Shown: piece by piece, positions 37,007 to 45,448 of the stretch
Layout: each line of letters opens with the position of its first letter
Position numbering within the stretch: the first letter of the stretch is position 1
The notes under the pieces: generated by a model
Seen by the model: only the letters and a program-made list of their open reading frames with translations
Told to the model about the DNA's origin: nothing
Database searches by the model: none
From: Cellvibrio sp. OA-2007
GTDB taxonomy: Bacteria; Pseudomonadota; Gammaproteobacteria; Pseudomonadales; Cellvibrionaceae
Direction: 5' to 3'
DNA length: 64,000 nt
NCBI RefSeq assembly: GCF_000953825.1
Contig: NZ_BBUL01000095.1
Coordinates: forward strand, 1 to 64,000
Made by a program: the position numbers and the translations under genes

Positions 37007-38401
37007 TTATTTCTTTTTCGGGCGAGTTGATCGGCCTAAGGTACTGGCCGGGCGCGCATCTTTTGAGCTGGCGCGTTTGGGTTTACTCGCCGGTTTGCTG
37101 CCGGTTGCGCTAGAGCCCTTGGTTGATTTAGGCGAGCCAGCTTTTGATGCGCCAGATTTGGCAAAGCCGGATTTTTTCGGATCGCCCGCTCTGGATCTGC
37201 CGGAAGGCTTTGCTGCCAGTTTCAACAAACCGCTTTTGGGTTTGCTCACCACTTTGACGACTTGTTCCGTCACTTCAAAACCGACAATTTTTTCGCGTTT
37301 GATTTTGGTGCCTATAGCCTCTTCAATCAGCGATATTTTGTGCTCTTCCGCCGGTGTTACCAATGAAATCGCGACACCTTTTTTACCGGCGCGACCGGTG
37401 CGGCCTACGCGGTGCACATAGTCTTCGGTAAAGAACGGTAGGTCGAGGTTGACTACATAGTCCAAGCCCTGAATATCCAATCCCCGGGCAGCAACTTCTG
37501 TCGCCACCAACACCTGTAGTTTGCTGTCTTTAAAGTCTTGCAGCGCGCGTTTGCGTGAGCCTTGGGTTTTTTCGCTGTGGATAACGGCGGCATCTACCTT
37601 GTCGTCTTTCAGCGCCTTGTACAGATTCTCTGCTTCTTCGCGGGTGCTGCTGAACACCATCACCTGATACCAGTTTTGCTCGCGTAATAAATGAATGAAC
37701 AGCTCGTATTTGCGGTCGCTATCCACTGGGTAAAGTACGTGATCAACGGTTTCGGCGACGGAATTGCGCTTGGAGATCGAGATCAGGGTAGGGCGATTCA
37801 TCGCCTGTTTGCCCAAATTAGTCACCAGCGGCGAACTGGTCGCTGAGAAAAACATTGTTTGATGCTTGCGTACGATGCTGGTGAGGATCGCGTGCATATC
37901 GGTCACAAAACCCATATCCATCATGCGGTCGGCTTCATCCAGTACGGCAAATTCCACTTTAGCCAGATTGATATTGCCCAGTTCGATATGCTCCATCAGT
38001 CGCCCTGGCGTGGCGACCAAAATATCGACACCTGCGCGCAATTTACTGGCTTGGCCGGTCAGTTTGACACCGCCATATACAGTGGTGATTTTAAATTGGG
38101 TGAACTGGGCGAATGATTGCATCGCCTCGGCGATTTGCTGTACCAGCTCGCGTGTGGGAGCAAGGATCAGCGTGCGCACAAAACCGGCTTCGCAGTGTTT
38201 GGGTTTTTCCAACATTTGCTGCAATACCGGCAAACTATAGGCGGCGGTTTTCCCGGTGCCGGTCTGGGCGGTGGCGAGCAGGTCTATACCGCGGCGCGCG
38301 GCGGGAATCGCTTCCTGCTGGATGGGCGTCAGGGTTTTATAGCCAATCACTTTAATGGCATGGAGTAATTCTGGTGCGAGGCCGAGGGAGGCAAAGTTCA
38401 T
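37007..38401 (-). CDS. rhlE: DEAD-box RNA helicase, RhlE type
   Basis: A 464-residue DEAD-box helicase: Q motif GYKTLTPIQQEAIP, Walker A ATAQTGTGKT, Ia APTRELVQQI, DEAD in AVLDEADRMMDMGF, SAT in MFFSATSSP, and motif VI HRVGRTGRAGKKG. The last 80 residues are a Lys/Ser/Ala/Gly-rich basic tail, usual in RhlE proteins, that binds RNA. RhlE helps ribosome assembly and RNA turnover, especially in the cold. Confidence 0.9.
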   Translation of the reverse strand: MNFASLGLAPELLHAIKVIGYKTLTPIQQEAIPAARRGIDLLATAQTGTGKTAAYSLPVLQQMLEKPKHCEAGFVRTLILAPTRELVQQIAEAMQSFAQFTQFKITTVYGGVKLTGQASKLRAGVDILVATPGRLMEHIELGNINLAKVEFAVLDEADRMMDMGFVTDMHAILTSIVRKHQTMFFSATSSPLVTNLGKQAMNRPTLISISKRNSVAETVDHVLYPVDSDRKYELFIHLLREQNWYQVMVFSSTREEAENLYKALKDDKVDAAVIHSEKTQGSRKRALQDFKDSKLQVLVATEVAARGLDIQGLDYVVNLDLPFFTEDYVHRVGRTGRAGKKGVAISLVTPAEEHKISLIEEAIGTKIKREKIVGFEVTEQVVKVVSKPKSGLLKLAAKPSGRSRAGDPKKSGFAKSGASKAGSPKSTKGSSATGSKPASKPKRASSKDARPASTLGRSTRPKKK

Positions 38402-38563
38402 AAGGGAATCGACTGGGGAATATAAAAAATGGGGGCGCAGTATACCGGTTATCGGTGATGCAGTGGGTATAGGCGATCATCTGTACAAGGATATTGATGG
38501 CTTTATAACCAAAAGGTGAGCTTGAGCCCCACTTATGAGCAAATCGATTCTTTGAAAATTAGT

Positions 38564-38590
38564 AAGCTATGTATACTATATATCTGGCTT
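38564..38590. promoter_or_regulatory. Possible autoregulatory operator/promoter of the marR-emrAB operon
   Basis: AAGC at 38564-38567 and GCTT at 38587-38590 flank an AT-rich centre holding GTATAC and TATACTATATAT, 17-43 bases before the marR start. The TATACT could be a -10 element. MarR proteins often bind such palindromes over their own promoter. Confidence 0.4.
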
Positions 38591-38606
38591 GTAATAAGGG
38601 TGACCT

Positions 38607-39104
38607 ATGAGTTCTTCTATCGCGACTGAATCTGTAACTGAATTTATCCATGAGCTCCCCGCCTTGGTGCCGGAACAAGAGAGCTTGGGTTTTTTATTGA
38701 CCGACAACCTGCGCCTGACCCGTCGCATCGCCGCGCGTTATTTTGAGCAGTACAACCTGACCTTGGCGCAAGCCCGCGCCTTACTTGGCGTATTCCGTTG
38801 GCAGGGAATTCGCCAAGTGGATTTGGCTGACTTTATGGAGATCCAACCTATTAGCCTTGCCCGATTGTTAGATCAGTTGGCAGAAAGCGGATTAATTGAG
38901 CGCCGCCCCGACCCTAAAGATCGCCGCGCATTTCAGCTGTATTTACTACCGGCTGCTGCTCCCATCATCACCATGATCAATAAAGCAACCCGCGAGTATC
39001 AGCAAAAGGCGCTAGAGGGGCTCTCCCCCGAGCAGGTGCAGGTGTTGTTCCACGGTTTGAATCTGATGCGCGAGAACCTGACCGCGCTGAGCCGCAACCC
39101 TTAA
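38607..39104 (+). CDS. MarR-family transcriptional regulator
   Basis: A 165-residue MarR protein: FLLTDNLRLTRRIAARYFEQ, YNLTLAQARALLGVFRW, the recognition helix region VDLADFMEIQPISLARLLDQ and the wing GLIERRPDPKDRRAFQLYL. It heads an operon with membrane-fusion and MFS pump genes (36 and 12 base gaps), so it probably represses the pump until a ligand binds. Ribosome site AGGGTGA before the ATG. Confidence 0.9.
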   Translation: MSSSIATESVTEFIHELPALVPEQESLGFLLTDNLRLTRRIAARYFEQYNLTLAQARALLGVFRWQGIRQVDLADFMEIQPISLARLLDQLAESGLIERRPDPKDRRAFQLYLLPAAAPIITMINKATREYQQKALEGLSPEQVQVLFHGLNLMRENLTALSRNP

Positions 39105-39140
39105 TTGTCATTAGATGAAAGAACTCCGAGGTACTGAGTG

Positions 39141-40172
39141 ATGAGTAAAAAAAATGCCCCAGGTCGTCTGCTGTTGCTGGTGATTATTCCGGCGCTGGCG
39201 TTGCTCTTGGGACTATTTATCTACCTCTCTGGTGGGCGCTACGCCACCACTGAAAATGCCTATATCAAGGCCGATATGATCAGCATTCGCCCACAGGTAT
39301 CAGGTGTAGTGGTCCAGCGGTTGGTGAGTGAGAACGAACAGGTCAAGGCGGGGCAGCTACTGCTGGTGTTGGACGCCAAACCCTATGAAGTCGCGCTTAC
39401 CAAGGCAGAAGCTAAGTTGGATGAAGTGCGCACCAATCTCGCGGTATTGCATGCCAGCTACCGCGAAAAGCAGTCGGAACTGCAATTGGCGCGTGTTAAC
39501 CAGGAATATGCGACCAAAGAGCAGGCGCGGCAGGCTAATTTAGCTGAGCGCAAATTGGTTGCCAAAGCCACTTTCGATGAAGTGAGTCATACCCGCCGGA
39601 TCACCGAGCAGCAGGCAGTTATGCTAGAGCGCGATCTGAGCCGAATTGCCGAATCCCTCGGCGGCGATGCATCTATGCCGGTTGCGCAGCACCCCAGTTA
39701 TCGCGCGGCGATGGCAGAGGTTGAGCAGGCCAGATTGAACTTGGGTTATACCAAACTCATCGCCGCCAAAGATGGCATAGTCACCAAACCGCCAGAAGTC
39801 GGCGAGTTTTTAGCAGTGGGGACTTCTGCGATGGCATTGGTCGCAACCGATAATCTGTGGGTAGAGGCTAATTTCATCGAGACCGAGTTGACCCATGTGC
39901 GGGTAGGGCAGCCTGTCTCAATTTCGGTAGACGTGTATCCCGATGTGAAATGGGAAGGCGAAGTGCAGAGCATCAGCCCGGCGACCGGCGCTGAGTTTTC
40001 GGTGATTCCGGCGCAAAATGCAACGGGTAACTGGGTCAAAATTGCCCAGCGAGTGCCGGTGCGTATCCGCCTTACACCAACAAAAGAGGCTCCCGCGTTA
40101 CAGGCCGGATTGAGTAGCGAGATCAAGATCGATACCCGGTTCAAACGTTCGCTTTTGGGTATTTCTATCTAG
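39141..40172 (+). CDS. HlyD-family membrane fusion protein (EmrA-like)
   Basis: A 343-residue periplasmic adaptor. One N-terminal membrane helix (LLLLVIIPALALLLGLFIYL) precedes the conserved YATTENAYIKADMISIRPQVSG, a coiled-coil hairpin of about 90 residues and the lipoyl/barrel part with VGEFLAVGTSAMALVATDNL and WVEANFIETELTHVRVGQPV. It links the MFS pump encoded next to an outer-membrane channel, which is not in the window. GTG 39138 is an alternative start; GAGG at 39128-39131 fits both. Confidence 0.9.
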   Translation: MSKKNAPGRLLLLVIIPALALLLGLFIYLSGGRYATTENAYIKADMISIRPQVSGVVVQRLVSENEQVKAGQLLLVLDAKPYEVALTKAEAKLDEVRTNLAVLHASYREKQSELQLARVNQEYATKEQARQANLAERKLVAKATFDEVSHTRRITEQQAVMLERDLSRIAESLGGDASMPVAQHPSYRAAMAEVEQARLNLGYTKLIAAKDGIVTKPPEVGEFLAVGTSAMALVATDNLWVEANFIETELTHVRVGQPVSISVDVYPDVKWEGEVQSISPATGAEFSVIPAQNATGNWVKIAQRVPVRIRLTPTKEAPALQAGLSSEIKIDTRFKRSLLGISI

Positions 40173-40184
40173 GCGAGATGACTT

Positions 40185-41741
40185 GTGACTAACACATCAA
40201 CTGCGGTAGTCGATTCCGCGCAACCAGCGCCTGCCAACCGTGCGCTGCTGACTATTTCGGTGATGTTGGCGACTATCATGCAGGCGCTGGATACCACTAT
40301 CGCCAATGTTGCTTTGCCCCATATGCAGGGCAGTATGTCTGCCACTCAGGATCAAATTTCCTGGGTGCTAACGTCCTATATCGTGGCAGCCGCTATTTTT
40401 TTACCGCTTACCGGTTTTTTATCGGCACGGTTTGGGCGCAAGCGCTTATTTATCTGGTCAGTGATTGGTTTTACTATCACCTCGATGCTCTGTGGCGCAG
40501 CACAAAATCTGCCGCAAATAGTTCTCTTTCGCGTGCTGCAGGGCGTATTTGGCGCGGCTTTGGTGCCTTTGTCACAATCCGTATTGCTAGATTCTTACCC
40601 GCGGGAAAAACACGGTTCAGCCATGGCGATGTGGGGTATGGGCGTTATGCTTGGCCCCATTCTTGGCCCTACGTTGGGTGGTTGGCTTACCGAGTATTAC
40701 AGCTGGCGCTGGGTGTTTTACATCAACTTGCCGTTTGGTATTTTGGCGCTGTTGGGCATTATGTCTTCGGTCAAAGAAACGGCCATTGAACATGAGCGCC
40801 GGTTTGATTTGCTCGGCTTTGCTTTTCTGGCGCTGGGTATAGGCGCACTGCAGATGATGCTCGACCGTGGTGAAACCCTGAATTGGTTTCACAGCCCTGA
40901 AATCATCGCCGAATGTATTTTGTTGGTGCTCGGATTTTATTGGTTCATCGCCCATATTTTTACTTATCGCCAGCCCTTTATCGAACCGGCGATTTTTAAG
41001 GACCGCAACTTTTCCATCGGCATTATTTTTATGTTTATCGTCGGCATTATTCTGCTGGCGACTATGGCGTTGTTGCCGCCGTTTTTGCAAAACCTGATGG
41101 GCTATCCAGTATTGGATGTTGGTTTGGTTATGGCGCCGCGCGGTATGGGTGTGATGGTGGCGATGATGATTGTGGGTAAGCTCTCGGGCAAAATTGACCC
41201 GCGCCACCAGATCTTATTTGGCTTGCTACTGACCGCTTTTTCACTGTGGGAGATGACGCTATTTACCACCACCATCACCAGCTGGGACATAATCCGTACC
41301 AGTGTTGTTCAGGGTTTTGGTTTAGGGTTTATCTTTGTGCCTCTATCTACGGTGGCATTTTCAACCTTGGCCGCGCGCTATCGCAACGAAGGTACTGCGC
41401 TTTTTAGCCTTACGCGCAATATCGGCAGCAGTATCGGTATCTCGGTGGTGATGGCGGAATTGCAGCAGAATATTCAGAAAAACCATGCCGCCTTTGCCGA
41501 TTACATCACCCCGTACAATCAAGCCTTGATGAAGGTCGGCGAAACTGGCCACTGGAATATCAATACCAGCCAAGGGTTGTTGGCGATTAACAACGAAGTC
41601 CAGCGGCAGGCGGCGACACTAGCCTATCTACAGGATTTTCAACTAATGATGTGGGTGACACTCGCCGCCTTACCGTTATTGCTATTGCTGCGTCGCCCCA
41701 GCAAGAACTCTGATGTGGAAACCAATGCAGTGCTGGATTGA
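40185..41741 (+). CDS. DHA2-family (EmrB-type) MFS drug efflux transporter
   Basis: A 518-residue, 14-segment H+ antiporter. Motifs include MQALDTTIANVALPHMQGSM, QISWVLTSYIVAAAIFLPLT, the loop GFLSARFGRKRLF, and GVMLGPILGPTLGGWLTEYY (the drug-antiporter motif C). With the adaptor gene 12 bases upstream it forms an EmrAB-type pump that expels hydrophobic compounds. It starts with GTG at 40185. Its substrate cannot be told from sequence. Confidence 0.92.
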   Translation: MTNTSTAVVDSAQPAPANRALLTISVMLATIMQALDTTIANVALPHMQGSMSATQDQISWVLTSYIVAAAIFLPLTGFLSARFGRKRLFIWSVIGFTITSMLCGAAQNLPQIVLFRVLQGVFGAALVPLSQSVLLDSYPREKHGSAMAMWGMGVMLGPILGPTLGGWLTEYYSWRWVFYINLPFGILALLGIMSSVKETAIEHERRFDLLGFAFLALGIGALQMMLDRGETLNWFHSPEIIAECILLVLGFYWFIAHIFTYRQPFIEPAIFKDRNFSIGIIFMFIVGIILLATMALLPPFLQNLMGYPVLDVGLVMAPRGMGVMVAMMIVGKLSGKIDPRHQILFGLLLTAFSLWEMTLFTTTITSWDIIRTSVVQGFGLGFIFVPLSTVAFSTLAARYRNEGTALFSLTRNIGSSIGISVVMAELQQNIQKNHAAFADYITPYNQALMKVGETGHWNINTSQGLLAINNEVQRQAATLAYLQDFQLMMWVTLAALPLLLLLRRPSKNSDVETNAVLD

Positions 41742-41894
41742 TTTGCTAATAACCAAATCGGCGAAAGTGGCTGTATAAAATTCAGCCAGGGAGGGCGAGA
41801 ATAGAGAAAACATGTGGTATCCTGCGCGCCCTTTGCAAGGGCTGTTCAGGTGTGTTGCCCAAGCTGTTGATTGCGTTATTTTCAAGAGAGTTTT

Positions 41895-42230
41895 ATGGCA
41901 GTTAAACCCGTTTACAAAGTAATATTCCTCAACCAAGGTCAGGTTTACGAAGTGTTTTGCTCGGCGATTTACCAAAGCGAAATGTATGGCTTCATCGAAA
42001 TTGAAGAATTTGTGTTTGGTGAACGCAGCGGTTTATTGATTGATCCCGCCGAAGAAAAGCTCAAAACCGAGTTTGCCGGAGTAAAGCGCTCCTATATCCC
42101 GATGCACTCTATAGTGCGTATCGACGAAGTTGAGAAAGAAGGTCCGGCAAAGATTACCGAGGTCAAAGGTGGTGGCGATAAAATCGCCCAGTTTCCCTAT
42201 GGCGGTTTCATACCTAACCCCAGTGAGTAA
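41895..42230 (+). CDS. DUF1820 family protein
   Basis: A 111-residue protein with the conserved DUF1820 pattern: YKVIFLNQGQVYEVFCSAIYQ, MYGFIEIEEFVFGE, SGLLIDPAEEKLKTEF, RSYIPMHSIVRIDEVEKEG and FPYGGFIP. Widespread in gammaproteobacteria; function unknown. ATG 41895 is chosen to match the family start and has AGAGAG upstream. Confidence 0.88.
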   Translation: MAVKPVYKVIFLNQGQVYEVFCSAIYQSEMYGFIEIEEFVFGERSGLLIDPAEEKLKTEFAGVKRSYIPMHSIVRIDEVEKEGPAKITEVKGGGDKIAQFPYGGFIPNPSE

Positions 42231-42363
42231 CCCCCTTCAAGCAAGTCGACTCAGCGCGAGTCGTTTCCGCTAGTACCGTCATTGTTACATCTCTATTTGA
42301 TCCAGCCCTGTTGTTTAATCATCAGCGGCTGGTTTTGCTTTGTTTTGCATCTGATTCGAATCA

Positions 42364-42378
42364 ATTGGTAATACATTA
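42364..42378. promoter_or_regulatory. PL7-gene operator 1 (half match)
   Basis: ATTGGTAATACATTA: left arm identical to the perfect palindrome at 42421, right arm degenerate. Confidence 0.45.
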
Positions 42379-42420
42379 TTTGTATATGGATTTATTTTTT
42401 ATATATGACAGTATTTTTTG

Positions 42421-42435
42421 ATTGGTATTACCAAT
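42421..42435. promoter_or_regulatory. PL7-gene operator 2 (perfect palindrome), GntR/FadR type
   Basis: ATTGGTATTACCAAT is palindromic around its central base and fits the FadR-subfamily GntR pattern T-GT-N-AC-A; related sites (TTGGTATACCAA) serve the uronate regulators UxuR/ExuR. It lies 159 bases before the lyase start. Confidence 0.65.
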
Positions 42436-42530
42436 GTGTCGCTTAATGCTATAAGTGGTTTGTTTTATTGCTTAAATTGGTTTGTAATAATATTTGATAT
42501 TTGTTCTCATTATTGAGTTGCCAATAATTA

Positions 42531-42545
42531 ATTGGTAATGCCAAA
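42531..42545. promoter_or_regulatory. PL7-gene operator 3 (near match)
   Basis: ATTGGTAATGCCAAA: 12 of 15 positions agree with the palindrome at 42421. It lies 49 bases before the lyase start. The 364-base stretch 42231-42594 that holds all three sites has no gene; a hairpin at 42247-42263 follows DUF1820. Confidence 0.55.
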
Positions 42546-42594
42546 AACACACATGGCTAATAACCCTAATAAATTTTCATGTAGAGAACTCATT

Positions 42595-43794
42595 ATGAAT
42601 ATCACCAACTTTATGCGCATTGCTGCGCGCCCGTTTTGTTATGCCGGTCTTATCAGTGGCCTATTGTTTGGCACTAATGCGATGGCACTGACCGTTACCT
42701 CCAGTGGTTCAGATGGCAATGTCGCCGCCAATACTATCGATAACAACCTCAATACTCGCTGGTCTGCCAACGGCATAGGTCAATGGATTCAGTATGATTT
42801 GGGCGGTACCTATACAGTTGATGACCTGTCTATTGCGTTTTACAAAGGCACTGAACGCTACGCTACGATTGAGATTCAAGTATCAACCGATAAAAAATAT
42901 TGGACGACGGTGTTTTACGGTGTGCAACCGTCAAAAACCAATAGCCAACAAAATTTTAATATCACCGATACCGCTGCGCGCTACGTAAAAATAATTGGCC
43001 ACGGCAACACCTCTAACAATTGGGTTAGCCTTACTGAAGTGGATATTAATACTCTGGGCGGTACTGTCAGTTCAGCCTCAAGTTCAAGCTCCAGTGTGAA
43101 ATCGAGCAGCAGTTCTTCCAGTTCAAGTACTGCAACTGGTGGCAGTATTCCCGCGGCGATTTATTCCAACTTTGAAGCGGAAGGCAGCAGCCCTTATGTG
43201 AATGGCAGCTCTATGGTGTTCCAGGCGCTGGTAGAAAAAGTGGTGACATCTAATGGCAACGGCTGGCGCCATGAGTTAAAACTGATAAAAGATCTGCGCC
43301 AGGGTATGACGAAAAATTACGAGTATTTTAAAGCCGATGTCAAAGTTGATTTATCAAAAGGCGGCAAGTTAATCGCATTGCAATACCACGCAGAAGATAC
43401 TGGCACTATTGTAAAAGTGTACGTATCAGACTCTGACGAATCTGGTTTTATCAACAGTGTGGCAAAAGATGGCATTTTTGATGTGTATGTGCGCATGTTG
43501 CCTGCAAGCGGCGGCAGCGAACAAAAATATGCACTGGGTACGATAAAAACTGGCGAAAGTTTTACCTTAACCTCTACTAATAACTACGGCACGGTAACCG
43601 TAGCAGCGTTTGGTAAGTCTAAAACTTTGGCCGTATCGGATGGCGGTGCTTCTTATCTCAAATTTGGTAACTACCTGCAATCGCAAGATCCCGTTGGCAG
43701 TGCCAAGTGCTCAGACTTTGCTGCATGCTATGCAAAATTCGGTATAACCACCGCTAAAGTGACTATGAGTAATGTGTCTTACAGTCGCAAATAA
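42595..43794 (+). CDS. Secreted CBM32 (F5/8 type C) - polysaccharide lyase, PL7-like
   Basis: A 399-residue secreted enzyme. Signal peptide (MNITNFMRIAARPFCYAGLI...AMA), then an F5/8 type C/CBM32 module (about 32-160: NTIDNNLNTRWSANGIGQWI, YDLGGTYTVDDLSI, ARYVKIIGHG), a poly-serine linker (about 162-182), and a beta-jelly-roll catalytic domain. The latter shows equivalents of the three PL7 alginate-lyase motifs: WRHELK (for RxELR), LQYH (for QxH) and YLKFGNYLQ (for YFKAGxYxQ). PL7 enzymes cut alginate by beta-elimination; the deviations could mean another uronan. ATG 42595 is chosen for the signal peptide. The palindromes upstream suggest induction by uronate. Confidence 0.75.
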   Translation: MNITNFMRIAARPFCYAGLISGLLFGTNAMALTVTSSGSDGNVAANTIDNNLNTRWSANGIGQWIQYDLGGTYTVDDLSIAFYKGTERYATIEIQVSTDKKYWTTVFYGVQPSKTNSQQNFNITDTAARYVKIIGHGNTSNNWVSLTEVDINTLGGTVSSASSSSSSVKSSSSSSSSSTATGGSIPAAIYSNFEAEGSSPYVNGSSMVFQALVEKVVTSNGNGWRHELKLIKDLRQGMTKNYEYFKADVKVDLSKGGKLIALQYHAEDTGTIVKVYVSDSDESGFINSVAKDGIFDVYVRMLPASGGSEQKYALGTIKTGESFTLTSTNNYGTVTVAAFGKSKTLAVSDGGASYLKFGNYLQSQDPVGSAKCSDFAACYAKFGITTAKVTMSNVSYSRK

Positions 43795-43828
43795 GTAGCT
43801 GCTTTATTGCTGGCTTAAATGTATGTTT

Positions 43829-43867
43829 AAACCGCTCTTGCCGGGAGAACCTCAAGAGCGGTTTTTT
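43829..43867 (+). terminator. Terminator of the PL7-like gene
   Basis: CCGCTCTTG pairs with CAAGAGCGG (43832-43860) and is followed by TTTTTT. Confidence 0.88.
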
Positions 43868-43921
43868 ATGCTTGGTGCCTGCCTGCTACACTGCAAATAT
43901 CATTATTGAGTGAGTGGCCTT

Positions 43922-45373
43922 ATGCATACCCCTCTCTACCTTGCCATTGACCAAGGCGGTCAAAGCACTCGTGTTGCTATTTATTCAGCTGCTGGCGAGC
44001 AAATCTGCTGTTTCTCTGCCGTCTGTGCGACTACCCATCACCAACCAAAAGCCTCCACTTACGAACATATCGAACAAAACGGTGAAGAAATTCTCGCGGG
44101 AATTCGCGACTGTTTGCAAAAAATTCAGCAGCATCTGGGCGATGACATAATACGTATCAAAAGTGCGAGTTTTGCTGGACAGGGCTCATCACTATTGTGT
44201 TGGAATAATCAGACTGGTGAAGCGTTGACGCCGGTACTGAGCTGGCAAGATATTCGCGGCGAACCTTATTTAAATGACATCTCGCTTACCCACTCGCAAG
44301 CCCAGCAACTCACTGGCTTGCGTTTGTCGCCGCACTATGGCGCCACTAAAATGCGCTGGTGTTTGGAGCATTATCAAAACGTTGTGCAGGCGAAGCAAGA
44401 TAGTTGCCTCAGTATTGGCCCTATCGTCAGTTATATTTTTTGGCATTTGCTGGGGAAAAAAAGTCTTGTCGATCCCGGTCACGCACAGCGCACACTTCTG
44501 TGGAATTTGCAGCGCAACGAGTGGGATCAATCGCTACTGGATATTTTCAAAATCCCGCTCGCCGTGTTACCGCGCTGTACTGCGCACAACAGCCGCTTCG
44601 GTAATCTAAACCTCGGCAATCACACCATCCCTTTTACCGCCAGTGCTCGCGATCAAGGTGCGTCACTTTTTGCGCGCGGTCTGCCAGAGCGCGATAGCTG
44701 TTATATCAATATAGGTACCGGTGCTTTTATCCAGCGTGTAAGTGAAAACCTGCAGGCGCCGGAGGGCTTATTGGTCAGCCCTTTGTGGTTGCCAGAAAAT
44801 CCTACCGACAAAAAATATTACGCGTGGGAGGCAACCGTAAATGGCGCCGCCGCTGCAATCAGTTTTATCCAACAGCAAACAGGTTTGGATATCACACCGC
44901 AAGCAATAAAAAACGCGCTTGCATTAAACCCAAACAAAGATTGCTACTTTTTAAATGCCGTCGGTGGTTTAAGTGCGCCTTATTGGCGAACCGATTTGCA
45001 ATCACAATTTAGCGATGGCTTATCCCCGCAAGAAAAAGTTCTCGCTTGGATTGAATCCGTTATTTTCCAAATTGTGATTAACGTGCAGTTAATGGATCAA
45101 TTGGGTGCTGCGCAAAAACTCATTATCAGTGGCGGTTTTAGCAGAGCCGATAGCGTCTGCCAAAAAATCGCCGACCTAACTCATGCCAAGGTGCATCGCA
45201 GCGACAACGCCGACGCAACAGTTCAAGGCGCCGCCTGCATGGCCGCTGGTTTACCGCAAAACTGGAAACCCGTTATGCAGGAAGATGTGTTTACCCCCCA
45301 AGCAAATCCCGAATTGGCGCAGCGCTTTGGTAGGTGGCAAATAGCGATGCAGCGGTGGTTACATAAATCCTAA
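43922..45373 (+). CDS. FGGY-family carbohydrate kinase
   Basis: About 483 residues. The FGGY/actin fold begins with the phosphate loop LAIDQGGQSTRVAIYS; VLSWQDIRGEP corresponds to the substrate-binding W-Q/N-D-x-R region of glycerol and xylulose kinases; the ATP site has INIGTGAFIQR and the C-terminal LIISGGFSRADSVCQKIADL. The next gene is a GlpD-like oxidoreductase, pointing to glycerol or a related polyol as substrate, but the protein is not a plain GlpK. ATG 43922 or GTG 43910 could be the start; neither has a strong ribosome site. Confidence 0.8.
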   Translation: MHTPLYLAIDQGGQSTRVAIYSAAGEQICCFSAVCATTHHQPKASTYEHIEQNGEEILAGIRDCLQKIQQHLGDDIIRIKSASFAGQGSSLLCWNNQTGEALTPVLSWQDIRGEPYLNDISLTHSQAQQLTGLRLSPHYGATKMRWCLEHYQNVVQAKQDSCLSIGPIVSYIFWHLLGKKSLVDPGHAQRTLLWNLQRNEWDQSLLDIFKIPLAVLPRCTAHNSRFGNLNLGNHTIPFTASARDQGASLFARGLPERDSCYINIGTGAFIQRVSENLQAPEGLLVSPLWLPENPTDKKYYAWEATVNGAAAAISFIQQQTGLDITPQAIKNALALNPNKDCYFLNAVGGLSAPYWRTDLQSQFSDGLSPQEKVLAWIESVIFQIVINVQLMDQLGAAQKLIISGGFSRADSVCQKIADLTHAKVHRSDNADATVQGAACMAAGLPQNWKPVMQEDVFTPQANPELAQRFGRWQIAMQRWLHKS

Positions 45374-45448
45374 GTGTGTGGAATATCCGTCGAACATTTT
45401 TACAGCTCTGATCTATACTTCCCCTGTCTTTTTCACGGAATAACAACA

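Noticed and set aside
37852-38368. Several open frames antisense to rhlE (and comparable antisense frames in fadB, miaB and argS)
   Set aside because: They follow the codon pattern of the sense gene, have no ribosome sites and resemble no protein family.
43075-43135. Serine-codon-rich repeat in the PL7-like gene (and a similar one near 58100) as a DNA repeat element
   Set aside because: Both encode poly-serine linkers between protein modules, usual in this group of bacteria.
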